Assembly (NCBI RefSeq): GCF_030053835.1
Contig: NZ_CP125655.1
Location: forward strand, 620,001-684,000
Source: Cellulomonas sp. ES6
GTDB taxonomy: Bacteria > Actinomycetota > Actinomycetes > Actinomycetales > Cellulomonadaceae
Direction: 5' to 3'
Length of the DNA: 64,000 nucleotides
Below the pieces are notes generated by a model. That model was not told the origin of the DNA. It made no database searches and saw only the letters and a program-made list of their open reading frames with translations. The position numbers and the translations under genes were made by a program. Of the stretch, positions 17,806 to 25,671 are shown piece after piece; the first letter of the stretch is position 1; each line of letters starts with the position of its first letter.

Positions 17806-17841
17806 GCTGAGCACTATGCGCGACGCGCGCGCTTCCGGCAA
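17798..17841 (-). promoter_or_regulatory. MMPL promoter with MarR-type operator
   Basis: Minus strand TTGCCG (17841-17836), 17 bp, CATAGT (17818-17813), +1 at about 17806. A perfect 14-bp palindrome CTCAGCATGCTGAG (17798-17811) covers the start site and the ATG. This fits direct repression by MarR and a leaderless exporter message. Confidence 0.65.
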
Positions 17842-17886
17842 CATGAGCCGGGGACGCGGCGCCGGGGGCGCCAGGAGGGACACCAG

Positions 17887-18369
17887 GTGGAGCGGCACGG
17901 GGAGCACGGCGCGGCCGACCAGCACCCCCGCTGGGCGGCGATGGCCGCCCCCGACCCCTCCGGCTGGCCGGTCGGCCGCCTGCTGTCCGCGGCGGCGCGG
18001 CGCGTCGAGCGCGACTGGAACAGCCACCTCGCCGGCTGGGAGCTCAACCACGCCAGCCAGCCCGTGCTCGTGATCCTGCTGCGCGGACCCCGCACCCAGG
18101 CCGAGCTCGCCGCCCTGTGCGAGGTCACCGAGCAGACGATGAGCCGCGTCCTGGCCCGCATCGAGCGGACCGGCTACATCACGCGCACCGCGCACGCGAC
18201 CGACCGGCGCAAGCAGCAGGTGTCCATCACCGACGCGGGGCGCGCGGCCGTGCTCGCGGCCTCCGACCCGGTCGCGGCCGAGCAGCTCGTCACCGAGGGG
18301 CTGACACCCGAGCAGGTCGAGCAGCTGCGCCACCTGCTGCTGCTCGTGGCCCGCCGCGGCGCGGGCTGA
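17887..18369 (+). CDS. MarR-family transcriptional regulator
   Basis: 160 residues. Winged helix at about 55-125 (RTQAELAALCEVTEQTMSRVLARIERTGYITRTAHATDRRKQQVSITDAGR), with dimerisation helices at both ends. GTG 17887 is chosen because GGAGGG ends 7 bases upstream; the downstream ATG at 17941 has no comparable site. Divergent from the MMPL exporter, which is the usual target of such regulators. Ligand unknown. Confidence 0.9.
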   Translation: MERHGEHGAADQHPRWAAMAAPDPSGWPVGRLLSAAARRVERDWNSHLAGWELNHASQPVLVILLRGPRTQAELAALCEVTEQTMSRVLARIERTGYITRTAHATDRRKQQVSITDAGRAAVLAASDPVAAEQLVTEGLTPEQVEQLRHLLLLVARRGAG

Positions 18370-18387
18370 CCCGCCCGGACGCGGCGC

Positions 18388-18897
18388 TCAGCCCCGCTCG
18401 ACGCGCTGCGGGCGGGACAGCTCGCGGGCGATCCCCGCCGCCCACTCCTCGACGTCCTCGAAGTCCCGGAAGTCACCGGGCTGCGCGTCGATCATCGCGA
18501 CCAGCGCCCGCTCCGCCAGCCCCAGCTCCTCGCGCTCCAGCCGGCCCGCGAAGCACCGGGTCTCCCGGGCGCGGACCCGGCGGGCGACGACACCCACGTC
18601 GTCCGGCTCCCCCGCGGGCAGCGGCGGCGTGCCGACCGGCCCGGACCAGAACAGCCACACCGGCAGCGACGCCAGCGCGCCCGCCAGCCGGTCCACGAGC
18701 TCCCGGAGCGCCGCCGCCAGCCGTCCGACGTACACCGACGAGCCGAGCACGACGGCGTCGTAGCCGTCGAGCGCCCGGACCTCGTCCGGGTCCGCCTCCG
18801 TCACGTCGTGACCCGCGTCCCGCAGGACCTGCGCGACGGCCTGACCGATCTCCCTCGTCCCGCCGTGCCGGGACGCCACCGTCACCAGGACCCGCAT
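18388..18897 (-). CDS. Flavodoxin-domain protein, HemG-like
   Basis: 169 residues. The FMN phosphate loop is altered to TVASRHGGTREIG, followed by DAVVLGSSVYVGRLAAALRELV, as in menaquinone-dependent protoporphyrinogen oxidase (HemG) and flavodoxin_5 proteins. Reaction unproven; may simply be an electron carrier. Convergent with the MarR gene. A second flavodoxin of different type is encoded at 49488. Confidence 0.8.
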   Translation of the reverse strand: MRVLVTVASRHGGTREIGQAVAQVLRDAGHDVTEADPDEVRALDGYDAVVLGSSVYVGRLAAALRELVDRLAGALASLPVWLFWSGPVGTPPLPAGEPDDVGVVARRVRARETRCFAGRLEREELGLAERALVAMIDAQPGDFRDFEDVEEWAAGIARELSRPQRVERG

Positions 18898-19029
18898 CGT
18901 CGCCTCCCCCGCGCTCCGAGCCCCGGCCCGGCGTGCCGCGGCTGTCCGCCCAGGCTCGCGCGCCCCGTCACCCCCGCGCCAGGGACGGAGGTCCCCGCCG
19001 CCGACGTCCGGCGGACCCCCGCACGCCGG

Positions 19030-19035
19030 TAGACT
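19030..19035 (+). promoter_or_regulatory. -10 element of the DUF4191 gene
   Basis: TAGACT lies 8 bases before ATG 19044, predicting a leaderless or 1-2 base leader transcript. No -35 hexamer is convincing. Confidence 0.5.
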
Positions 19036-19043
19036 CCACGGTC

Positions 19044-19769
19044 ATGGCCCGTGACAAGTCCGCGTCCGCGAGCGCGCCCGCGAAGCCCGCCAAGGTGAAG
19101 AAGACCCGGTGGTACCACCAGGTCTGGCAGGCGTACCAGATGACCCGCGAGCAGGACGCCGCGGTCACCTGGCTGATCCTCGCGGTGTTCTTCGGCGTCG
19201 TCGCCGTGGGTCTGCTCATCGGCCTGCTGTGGGGCCCGTGGCTGTACATGCTGCTGCTGAGCCTGCCGTTCGCGGCGCTCGCCGCCATGTTCACGCTGAC
19301 GCGCCGGGCCGAGCGCGCCGCCTACGCCCGCATCGAGGGCCAGCCGGGCGCCGCGATCTCCGCGCTCGGCACCATCCGCCGCGGCTGGACGTTCACGCAG
19401 GAGCCCGTCGCCGTCGCCCCGCGCACCCAGGACATGGTGTTCCGCGGCGTGGGCCGGCCGGGGATCGTGCTGATCGGCGAGGGCCCGGCGCACCGGGTCG
19501 ACAAGCTGCTCGAGTCCGAGCGCAAGCGGACCGCGCGCGTGCTGCAGGGCGTGCCGATCACGGTCATCGAGGTCGGCCGCGAGGAGGGCCAGGTCCCGCT
19601 GCCGCAGCTCGCCCGCAAGGTGCAGCGCCTCAAGCCGCAGCTCACCAAGCAGGAGGTCGGCGAGGTCGTCAAGCGCCTCCAGGCGCTCGGTGCCGTGAAG
19701 ATGCCGGTGCCCAAGGGCATCGACCCGCTGCGCGTGCGCCCCGACCGCAAGGGCATGCGCGGCCGCTGA
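19044..19769 (+). CDS. DUF4191 membrane protein
   Basis: 241 residues. Lys-rich N-terminus (KPAKVKKTRWYHQVWQAYQMTREQD), two membrane helices (about 43-65 and 70-90), then a basic cytoplasmic domain (GTIRRGWTFTQEPVAVAPRTQDMVFRGVGRPGIVLIGEG). This conserved actinobacterial family sits next to lipA and upstream of glnA; its function is not established. The usual lipA neighbour is absent here. Confidence 0.9.
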   Translation: MARDKSASASAPAKPAKVKKTRWYHQVWQAYQMTREQDAAVTWLILAVFFGVVAVGLLIGLLWGPWLYMLLLSLPFAALAAMFTLTRRAERAAYARIEGQPGAAISALGTIRRGWTFTQEPVAVAPRTQDMVFRGVGRPGIVLIGEGPAHRVDKLLESERKRTARVLQGVPITVIEVGREEGQVPLPQLARKVQRLKPQLTKQEVGEVVKRLQALGAVKMPVPKGIDPLRVRPDRKGMRGR

Positions 19770-19834
19770 CCCGGTCGGGCTGTCGGGCGGGCTCGGGCGT
19801 CGACCCGCCACCCCCACCCTGCTGCCTCCGTCCG

Positions 19835-20051
19835 TTCGGATCCCGAAGGCCCGGCACGCCCGGCGCGTCCGCCTGTTCGGATCCCTACGCCCCTGCACGC
19901 CCGGCCCGTCCGGCCGTTCGGATCCGTACGCCCCTGCACGCCCGCTGTCTCCGGCTGCTCGGATCCGTACGCTCCGGCGCACCCGCTGTCTCCGACCGTT
20001 CGGATCCGTACGCCCCGACACGCCCGGCGCGTCCGGCCATTCGGATCCGAA
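19835..20051. repeat. 41-bp tandem repeat, six units
   Basis: TTCGGATCC (CTCGGATCC in unit four) recurs at 19835, 19876, 19917, 19958, 19999 and 20040, exactly 41 bp apart. The rest of each unit is a diverged TACGCCCC, CACGCCCG and TCCGGCCG series. Every unit holds GGATCC; the last ends in the palindrome TTCGGATCCGAA. The array fills most of the 348-bp gap (19770-20117) between two convergent genes. I see no open frame with coding character in this gap. Confidence 0.9.
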
Positions 20052-20082
20052 CGGCAGGGCAGTGGGTGGGTGAGCAGCGGCC

Positions 20083-20122
20083 GGGTCAGCGGGTCAGCGG
20101 GTCAGCGGGTCAGCGGGTCAGC
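20083..20122. repeat. Five 8-bp repeats at the end of the RDD gene
   Basis: Five copies of GGGTCAGC run directly into the C-terminal codons of the RDD gene. Each copy contains a minus-strand TGA in a shifting frame, and the RDD stop at 20118-20120 is one of them. Confidence 0.85.
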
Positions 20123-20615
20123 GGCGGACGATCGCCGTCCCCGCCGCGCGGTCGTGCAGCCCGCGGCCGTCCGCGTCCCACACGACGGCCGGGATCACCA
20201 GGCACAGCAGGACCGTGCGGACGAGGCCGAGCAGCAGGTTCGGGGGGACGTCCGGCCCGGCGTCGGGCGCGGGCCCGTCGCCGGTGTCGAGCAGCGTGCG
20301 CGGCGGCGCCACCCGGCGCACCCGGATGCCGAGCAGCCGGTGCCCCAGGGTCGTGCCGGTCGTGCCGACCAGCAGCACGTTCTCGAGCGCGAACACGGCG
20401 AGCGTCGCCCACGCCTGCGCGTCGGCCGGGAAGAACGCGAACGCGATGAGCTGGCAGACGAACCAGTCGACGACGAGCGCCACGACCCGCCGGCCCATCG
20501 GCGCCTGCGACCCACGACCCTCCGGCGGCAGCCCGAGCCGGCTCCCCCGGGCGGTGCCGGGCTGACCGGTGGGCGGGCCGGACAGCCACGACCCGACGTC
20601 CTCGCGATCGACCAT
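20118..20615 (-). CDS. RDD-family membrane protein
   Basis: 165 residues. RDD core: RRVVALVVDWFVCQLIAF (Arg...Asp in helix one, about 42-60), second helix about 68-88, and a third near 130-150. GTTGTTLGHRLLGIRVRR is the typical RDD loop. Role unknown; often beside glnA in actinobacteria. Divergent from glnA. The C-terminus is bounded by an octamer repeat, so its last residues may vary between strains. Confidence 0.88.
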   Translation of the reverse strand: MVDREDVGSWLSGPPTGQPGTARGSRLGLPPEGRGSQAPMGRRVVALVVDWFVCQLIAFAFFPADAQAWATLAVFALENVLLVGTTGTTLGHRLLGIRVRRVAPPRTLLDTGDGPAPDAGPDVPPNLLLGLVRTVLLCLVIPAVVWDADGRGLHDRAAGTAIVRR

Positions 20616-20691
20616 GCGACCACGGTAACCGGCCCCGCACGGGGTGCCCGCACCCCCACGTCACACGGTCGCAACGCGGCACGGGGGTCAC

Positions 20692-20745
20692 GTAACACGT
20701 CGGAAACAATCGGTACACCCGAGGGAAACTGCGCCGCCCTAGCCT
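20692..20745 (+). promoter_or_regulatory. GlnR-type site and promoter of glnA
   Basis: GTAAC (20692-20696), 6 bp, GAAAC (20703-20707) matches the a-site/b-site spacing of actinobacterial GlnR boxes. A weaker pair, GTACA (20713) and GAAAC (20725), follows. TAGCCT (20740-20745) is a possible -10. Nitrogen control of glnA is expected from the family; the site itself is seen in sequence. Confidence 0.65.
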
Positions 20746-20787
20746 CGACGTGCCCGACTGAGGGCAAGCCAACCCGAGGAGCAGCGG

Positions 20788-22212
20788 ATGTTCAGCAAGC
20801 CAGAGGAAGTCCTGGCCTTCATCAAGAGCGAGGACGTCAAGTTCGTCGACGTCCGGTTCTGCGACCTGCCCGGCGTGATGCAGCACTTCAACGTGCCTGC
20901 CGCCTCCGTGGACGAGAGCTTCTTCGTCGAGGGCCAGATGTTCGACGGGTCCTCGATCCGCGGATTCCAGGCCATCAACGAGTCGGACATGAAGCTCATC
21001 CCGGACGTGACGACGGCCTACCTGGACCCGTTCCGCACCGAGAAGACCCTCTGCCTGAACTTCCACATCGTCGACCCGTACACCGACGAGCCCTACAGCC
21101 GTGACCCGCGTCAGGTCGCCGCCAAGGCCGAGGCGTACCTGCGGTCCACCGGCATCGCGGACACGGCGTTCTTCGCCCCCGAGGCCGAGTTCTACATCTT
21201 CGACGACGTGCGCTTCGAGACGAAGCAGAACACGTCGTACTACTCGATCGACTCCATCGAGGCCGCCTGGAACACGGGCCGCGTCGAGGAGGGTGGCAAC
21301 CTCGGCCACAAGACCCCGTACAAGGGCGGCTACTTCCCGGTCCCGCCGGTCGACCACTTCGCCGACCTGCGCGACAAGATCTCGCTGCAGCTCGACGCCC
21401 TGGGCCTGCAGGTCGAGCGCGCGCACCACGAGGTCGGCACCGCCGGCCAGGCGGAGATCAACTACCGCTTCGACACGCTCGCCAAGTCGGCCGACAAGGT
21501 GCAGCTGTTCAAGTACGTCGTGAAGAACGTGGCGCACGCCGAGGGCCGCACCGCGACCTTCATGCCGAAGCCGCTGTTCGGCGACAACGGCTCGGGCATG
21601 CACGTGCACCAGTCGCTGTGGAAGGACGGCAAGCCGCTGTTCTTCGACGAGAAGGGCTACGGCGGCCTGTCCGACCTCGCCCGCTGGTACATCGGCGGCC
21701 TGCTCAAGCACGCCCCGTCGCTGCTGGCGTTCACCAACCCGACGGTGAACTCCTACCACCGCCTGGTCCCGGGCTTCGAGGCGCCGGTCAACCTGGTCTA
21801 CTCGGCCCGCAACCGCTCGGCGTGCATCCGCGTCCCCGTGACCGGCTCGAACCCGAAGGCCAAGCGCATCGAGTTCCGCGTGCCGGACCCGTCGTCCAAC
21901 CCGTACCTGGCCTTCGCGGCCATGCTCATGGCGGGCCTCGACGGCATCCAGAACCGCATCGAGCCGCCGGAGCCGGTCGACAAGGACCTGTACGAGCTGC
22001 CCCCGGAGGAGCACGCGCTCATCCAGCAGGTCCCGGGCTCGCTCGCCGAGGTGCTCGACAACCTCGAGGCCGACCACGACTGGCTGACCGCCGGCAACGT
22101 CTTCACGCCGGACCTCATCCAGACCTGGATCGACTACAAGCGCTCCGCCGAGGTCGACCCGATCCGGCTGCGCCCGCACCCGCACGAGTTCGAGCTGTAC
22201 TACGACGTGTGA
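20788..22212 (+). CDS. glnA: Glutamine synthetase, type I
   Basis: 474 residues, dodecameric GSI-beta length. Makes glutamine from glutamate, ammonia and ATP. Visible motifs: DGSSIRGFQ near residue 53, EAEFYIFD (metal glutamates), [22 protein letters not shown] and NRSACIRVP. Tyr402 in DLYELPPEE is the adenylylation site acted on by GlnE, whose gene is partly visible at the right end. GAGGAG precedes the ATG. Preceded by a GlnR-like box and followed by a strong terminator, so it is monocistronic. Confidence 0.98.
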   Translation: MFSKPEEVLAFIKSEDVKFVDVRFCDLPGVMQHFNVPAASVDESFFVEGQMFDGSSIRGFQAINESDMKLIPDVTTAYLDPFRTEKTLCLNFHIVDPYTDEPYSRDPRQVAAKAEAYLRSTGIADTAFFAPEAEFYIFDDVRFETKQNTSYYSIDSIEAAWNTGRVEEGGNLGHKTPYKGGYFPVPPVDHFADLRDKISLQLDALGLQVERAHHEVGTAGQAEINYRFDTLAKSADKVQLFKYVVKNVAHAEGRTATFMPKPLFGDNGSGMHVHQSLWKDGKPLFFDEKGYGGLSDLARWYIGGLLKHAPSLLAFTNPTVNSYHRLVPGFEAPVNLVYSARNRSACIRVPVTGSNPKAKRIEFRVPDPSSNPYLAFAAMLMAGLDGIQNRIEPPEPVDKDLYELPPEEHALIQQVPGSLAEVLDNLEADHDWLTAGNVFTPDLIQTWIDYKRSAEVDPIRLRPHPHEFELYYDV

Positions 22213-22258
22213 TCGTCAGGTGTCACGGCTGCTCCCGTAGCGCCTGACCCGCACGACC

Positions 22259-22293
22259 GGAACCCCCGTCACCCTCGCGGTGGCGGGGGTTCC
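22259..22293 (+). terminator. glnA terminator
   Basis: A 15-bp stem, GGAACCCCCGTCACC against GGTGGCGGGGGTTCC with one G-U pair and a 5-base loop, 46 bp after the glnA stop, followed by ACTTGT. Confidence 0.8.
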
Positions 22294-22449
22294 ACTTGTC
22301 CGTCGGGCGCCGTGCGACCGGTACCACCCGCGGACGCGGCGATCCGGTGACGGTCACGCGGATCACCCTCGTGTCCCCTCCTGCGTCGGCTACAGTCGCC
22401 GAACGCCTGCTCAGCACCACGGGAAGCCCTCGTCCGGCACGGAGCCACC

Positions 22450-22965
22450 ATGCGACACCGCCCGGGACCCACGACCCTCGCCTGCGTCGTCGTCCTGGCG
22501 CTCGTGACGTCCTGCACCACTGCGGACACCCCGACGACCGCCCAGTCACCGACCGCTCCCCCGTCCGGCAGCAGCACCGGCCGGGCGCCTGCGAGCGCGC
22601 CCGCGACGCCGGAGCGGGACGCCGCGACCTCGGAGCCGGTCGAGGACCTGTGCGCCGAGTTCCCGCCGCGAATGCCCCAGGAGGACAACCTCGAGGGGTG
22701 GTGGAACGGCACCCCGGCGGACGAGGACGGTCACGTCCAGCACGACCCCGCCCAGTGGCCCGACGTCCTGCGCGAGCACCCGGCGGTCGCGGTGCTCGAC
22801 GGCGACACCGGCTCGGTCGCCTCGACCTGGGACCGGAGGACCTGCGGGCCCCTCGCCGACTCCGTCTCGCCCGTGGTCCCCGACTCCTCCACGGCCGGGA
22901 CCTGGGTCGTCGTGGACTCCCTCACCGGGGAGGTCCTGGGCACCGCCGTCAAGATGCCGCGGTAG
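22450..22965 (+). CDS. Putative lipoprotein, unknown function
   Basis: 171 residues. Signal peptide with lipobox LVTSC (Cys about residue 22), then a Thr/Ser/Pro/Ala linker and a small C-terminal domain with two cysteines (VEDLCAEFPP and RRTCGPLAD) that could form a disulfide. The ending TAGTWVVVDSLTGEVLGTAVKMPR suggests a beta-rich fold. Not recognised. It is expressed as a single gene between glnA and the P-type ATPase. Confidence 0.7.
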   Translation: MRHRPGPTTLACVVVLALVTSCTTADTPTTAQSPTAPPSGSSTGRAPASAPATPERDAATSEPVEDLCAEFPPRMPQEDNLEGWWNGTPADEDGHVQHDPAQWPDVLREHPAVAVLDGDTGSVASTWDRRTCGPLADSVSPVVPDSSTAGTWVVVDSLTGEVLGTAVKMPR

Positions 22966-23093
22966 GCGCCTGCCGGGTCCGGCACGGTGGGGCCTGGGAC
23001 CTCCGGCCCCGCGGGCCGCCCCGCAGCCGCACGTACCGTGGAGGGACCACCGAGGACAGCGGCCCACGGGAGGAGGCCGCGGAGGAGGCCACC

Positions 23094-24989
23094 GTGACGA
23101 CCGCACCGGCCATGCTCCCCGCACGACCCGGGACGCCCCCGGACCGCCCGCCGCGTCGGCTGGCGTCCGCGGTGCGGCGCTACCCGCTGGTCGCCGTGAC
23201 GCTCGCCGTCGGGCTGCTGACGGCGTCGCTCGGGGCCGCGGGGCAGCCCGTGGTCGCCCGGTGGGTCGGCTCGGCGTGGGCGCTGCTCGTGGCGGCGCGG
23301 CTGGCGGTCGCGATGGTGCGGGAGCTGCGCGCGGGCCGGTGGGGCGTGGACCTGCTGGCGGTGACGGCGGTGGTCGCCACGGTCGCCGTCGGCGAGACGG
23401 TCGCGGCCCTGGTCGTCGTGCTGATGCTGACCGGGGGTCAGGCGCTGGAGGACGCCGCGGCGACCCGGGCGCGCACGGAGCTGCGGGCGCTGCTGGAGCG
23501 GGCGCCCACCACCGCGCACCGCCTGGACCCGGCGGGCACGCCCGTCGACGTGCCCGTCGCGGAGCTGAGGGCCGGTGACCTGCTGCTGGTGCGGCCGGCG
23601 GAGGTGCTGCCGGTCGACGGCACGCTGGTGAGCGACGAGGCCGACCTGGACGAGTCGTCCCTCACCGGGGAGAGCCTGCCCGTGACGCACCGGGCGGGCG
23701 ACCCGGTGCTGTCCGGCGCGCTCAACACCCAGCAGGCCGTGGTGGTCCGGGCGACCGCCGCCGCGGCCGACAGCCAGTACGCGCGCATCGTCGCGATGGT
23801 GCAGGAGGCCGCGGAGTCCCGCGCGCCGGTGGTGCGGCTCGCCGACCGGTACGCCGCGCCGTTCACGGTCCTGGCGCTCGCGGTGGCCGGCGCGGCCTGG
23901 TGGTGGCACGGCGACCCGACGGTGGCCGCCGCGGTGCTGGTGGTCGCGACCCCCTGCCCCCTGCTGCTGGCCGCGCCGGTGGCGTTCCTCGCCGGCATGA
24001 GCCGGGCCGCGCGCGGCGGGGTGATCGTCAAGGACGCCGGCACGCTCGAGCGCCTGGCGGCGGTCCGGGCGGTCGCGTTCGACAAGACCGGCACGCTGAC
24101 GTCCGGCCGGCCGGAGCTGGTCGCCGTGCACCCCGTGCCGCCGTGGACCGCGGACGACCTGCTGGCCGCGACGGCGTCCGCGGAGCAGTACTCGTCGCAC
24201 GTGCTCGCGGCGTCCGTCCTGGCGGCGGCCGCGGCCCGCGGGCTGCCGCTCGCGCCGGCGGTGGACGCCCGCGAGGAGGCGACGGCGGGCGTCACCGCGC
24301 GCACCGGCGGGCACCTGGTGGTGGTCGGCAAGCGCGCGCACGTCGCCGCGTCGGCGACCGGGGTGGTGGAGCAGCCCCTGGGGCCGGGCGAGCTCGCGGT
24401 GTACGTCGCGGTCGACGGCCGGGCCGCCGGGACCCTGGTGATGCGGGACCACCCGCGGCCCGAGGCGCGCGCGACCATGGACGCGCTCGAGGCGCTCGGC
24501 ATCACGGAGCGCCTGGTGCTGAGCGGCGACGCCCCGGCGACCGTCGGGCACGTGGCCGCGGAGGTCGGCATCACCCGCGTGCACGCGCAGTGCCTGCCGC
24601 AGGACAAGGTGCGCCTGGTGCGCGACCTGCCGACGCGCCCGGTGATGATGGTCGGCGACGGCGTCAACGACGCCCCGGTGCTCGCCGCGGCGGACGTCGG
24701 CGTGGCGATGGGTGCGCGGGGCTCGACCGCGGCGAGCGAGTCGGCGGACGTCGTGGTCCTCACGGACGACCTGTCCCGGACGGTCGCGGCGGTGCGCGTC
24801 GGTCGCCGCACGGTGCGGGTGGCCCTGGAGAGCATCTGGATCGGCATGGCGCTGTCCGTGGTGCTGATGGGCGTCGCCGCGCTGGGCGCGATCCCGCCGG
24901 TGCTCGGGGCCGTGAGCCAGGAGGCCGTCGACCTGCTGGCGATCCTCAACGCCCTGCGGGCGCTGCGCCCCGGCGCCGACGAGCGGTGA
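23094..24989 (+). CDS. Heavy-metal P-type ATPase (P1B), no N-terminal metal-binding domain
   Basis: 631 residues. About eight helices, actuator motif DESSLTGESLPVTH, phosphorylation Asp330 in DKTGT, hinge MVGDGVNDAPVLAAADVGVAMG. The transport-site helix reads VVATPCPLLLAAPVAFL with Cys288-Pro-Leu instead of the usual Cys-Pro-Cys. There is no HMA domain or His-rich tail. Such forms are common in bacteria but their metal is unassigned; Cd, Zn, Co or Mn are possible. GTG 23094 follows GGAGGAGG. No metal regulator is adjacent. Confidence 0.88.
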   Translation: MTTAPAMLPARPGTPPDRPPRRLASAVRRYPLVAVTLAVGLLTASLGAAGQPVVARWVGSAWALLVAARLAVAMVRELRAGRWGVDLLAVTAVVATVAVGETVAALVVVLMLTGGQALEDAAATRARTELRALLERAPTTAHRLDPAGTPVDVPVAELRAGDLLLVRPAEVLPVDGTLVSDEADLDESSLTGESLPVTHRAGDPVLSGALNTQQAVVVRATAAAADSQYARIVAMVQEAAESRAPVVRLADRYAAPFTVLALAVAGAAWWWHGDPTVAAAVLVVATPCPLLLAAPVAFLAGMSRAARGGVIVKDAGTLERLAAVRAVAFDKTGTLTSGRPELVAVHPVPPWTADDLLAATASAEQYSSHVLAASVLAAAAARGLPLAPAVDAREEATAGVTARTGGHLVVVGKRAHVAASATGVVEQPLGPGELAVYVAVDGRAAGTLVMRDHPRPEARATMDALEALGITERLVLSGDAPATVGHVAAEVGITRVHAQCLPQDKVRLVRDLPTRPVMMVGDGVNDAPVLAAADVGVAMGARGSTAASESADVVVLTDDLSRTVAAVRVGRRTVRVALESIWIGMALSVVLMGVAALGAIPPVLGAVSQEAVDLLAILNALRALRPGADER

Positions 24990-25016
24990 GGCCCGCCGGC
25001 ACCGGGACGCCGCGCG

Positions 25017-25640
25017 TCACTCGACGGTGACCGCCATCGGCGTCACGTGGTACGCGTTGCAGGGGTTGTGCTCCTCGGGGCAGTTGGAGAACCCGACGTA
25101 CACGTCGCTGAGCACCTCCAGGACGATCCGGTCGCCCGCCGACGTGGTCGGCTCGACGATCTCCATGCGCCCGTCGGGGTGGTGGAGGATGTTCATGAAC
25201 AGCGAGATGCACTGGTCCGGGTTGATGGCCGTGACGTCCAGGCCCAGCTCCTCCCAGTCCCCGATGAGGTTGTCGAGGCAGCCCCACGTCTCCTCGACGC
25301 CGTACCGGATGGCGTTGGAGTACCGGGTGCAGTAGCCGCCGGTCATGTTGTGCGTGCCGTTGTCGTCGTGCACGACGCGGAACATCGGGCGGCACCGGTC
25401 GGAGTAGATGGTGTAGCCCTGCTTCAGGTCCCACTTGCCGGACGAGACGCGGGTGAACATGGCGGACAGCCGCTCGTCCGGGTCGTCGACCATCGAGGCG
25501 ATGAAGTCCATCACCTGCTGGCCCTCCAGGTCGGTGACGGTGACGCGCTGCCCCGCGCGGAGCTTGAGCGCGAGCCGGCCCTTGGGCGGCAGGACGGTGC
25601 TGCCGGGGACGGCCCAGTCGGCGGTCGTGGTGGTGGTCAT
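25017..25640 (-). CDS. DUF1989 / urea-carboxylase-associated family protein
   Basis: 207 residues. Family features: VTDLEGQQVMDFIASMVDDPDERLS, TIYSDRCRPMFRVVHDDNGTHNMTGG, NPDQCISLFMNI and a Cys-rich end (SNCPEEHNPCNAYHVTPMAV). DUF1989 proteins occur beside urea carboxylase, allophanate hydrolase and hydantoinase genes; their activity is unproven. Last gene of the minus-strand cluster, 31 bp after hyuB with its own GGAGGT-like site. Confidence 0.88.
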   Translation of the reverse strand: MTTTTTADWAVPGSTVLPPKGRLALKLRAGQRVTVTDLEGQQVMDFIASMVDDPDERLSAMFTRVSSGKWDLKQGYTIYSDRCRPMFRVVHDDNGTHNMTGGYCTRYSNAIRYGVEETWGCLDNLIGDWEELGLDVTAINPDQCISLFMNILHHPDGRMEIVEPTTSAGDRIVLEVLSDVYVGFSNCPEEHNPCNAYHVTPMAVTVE

Positions 25641-25671
25641 GTCGGAGGTCCTCTCGGTTCGGGGGGCGGGG

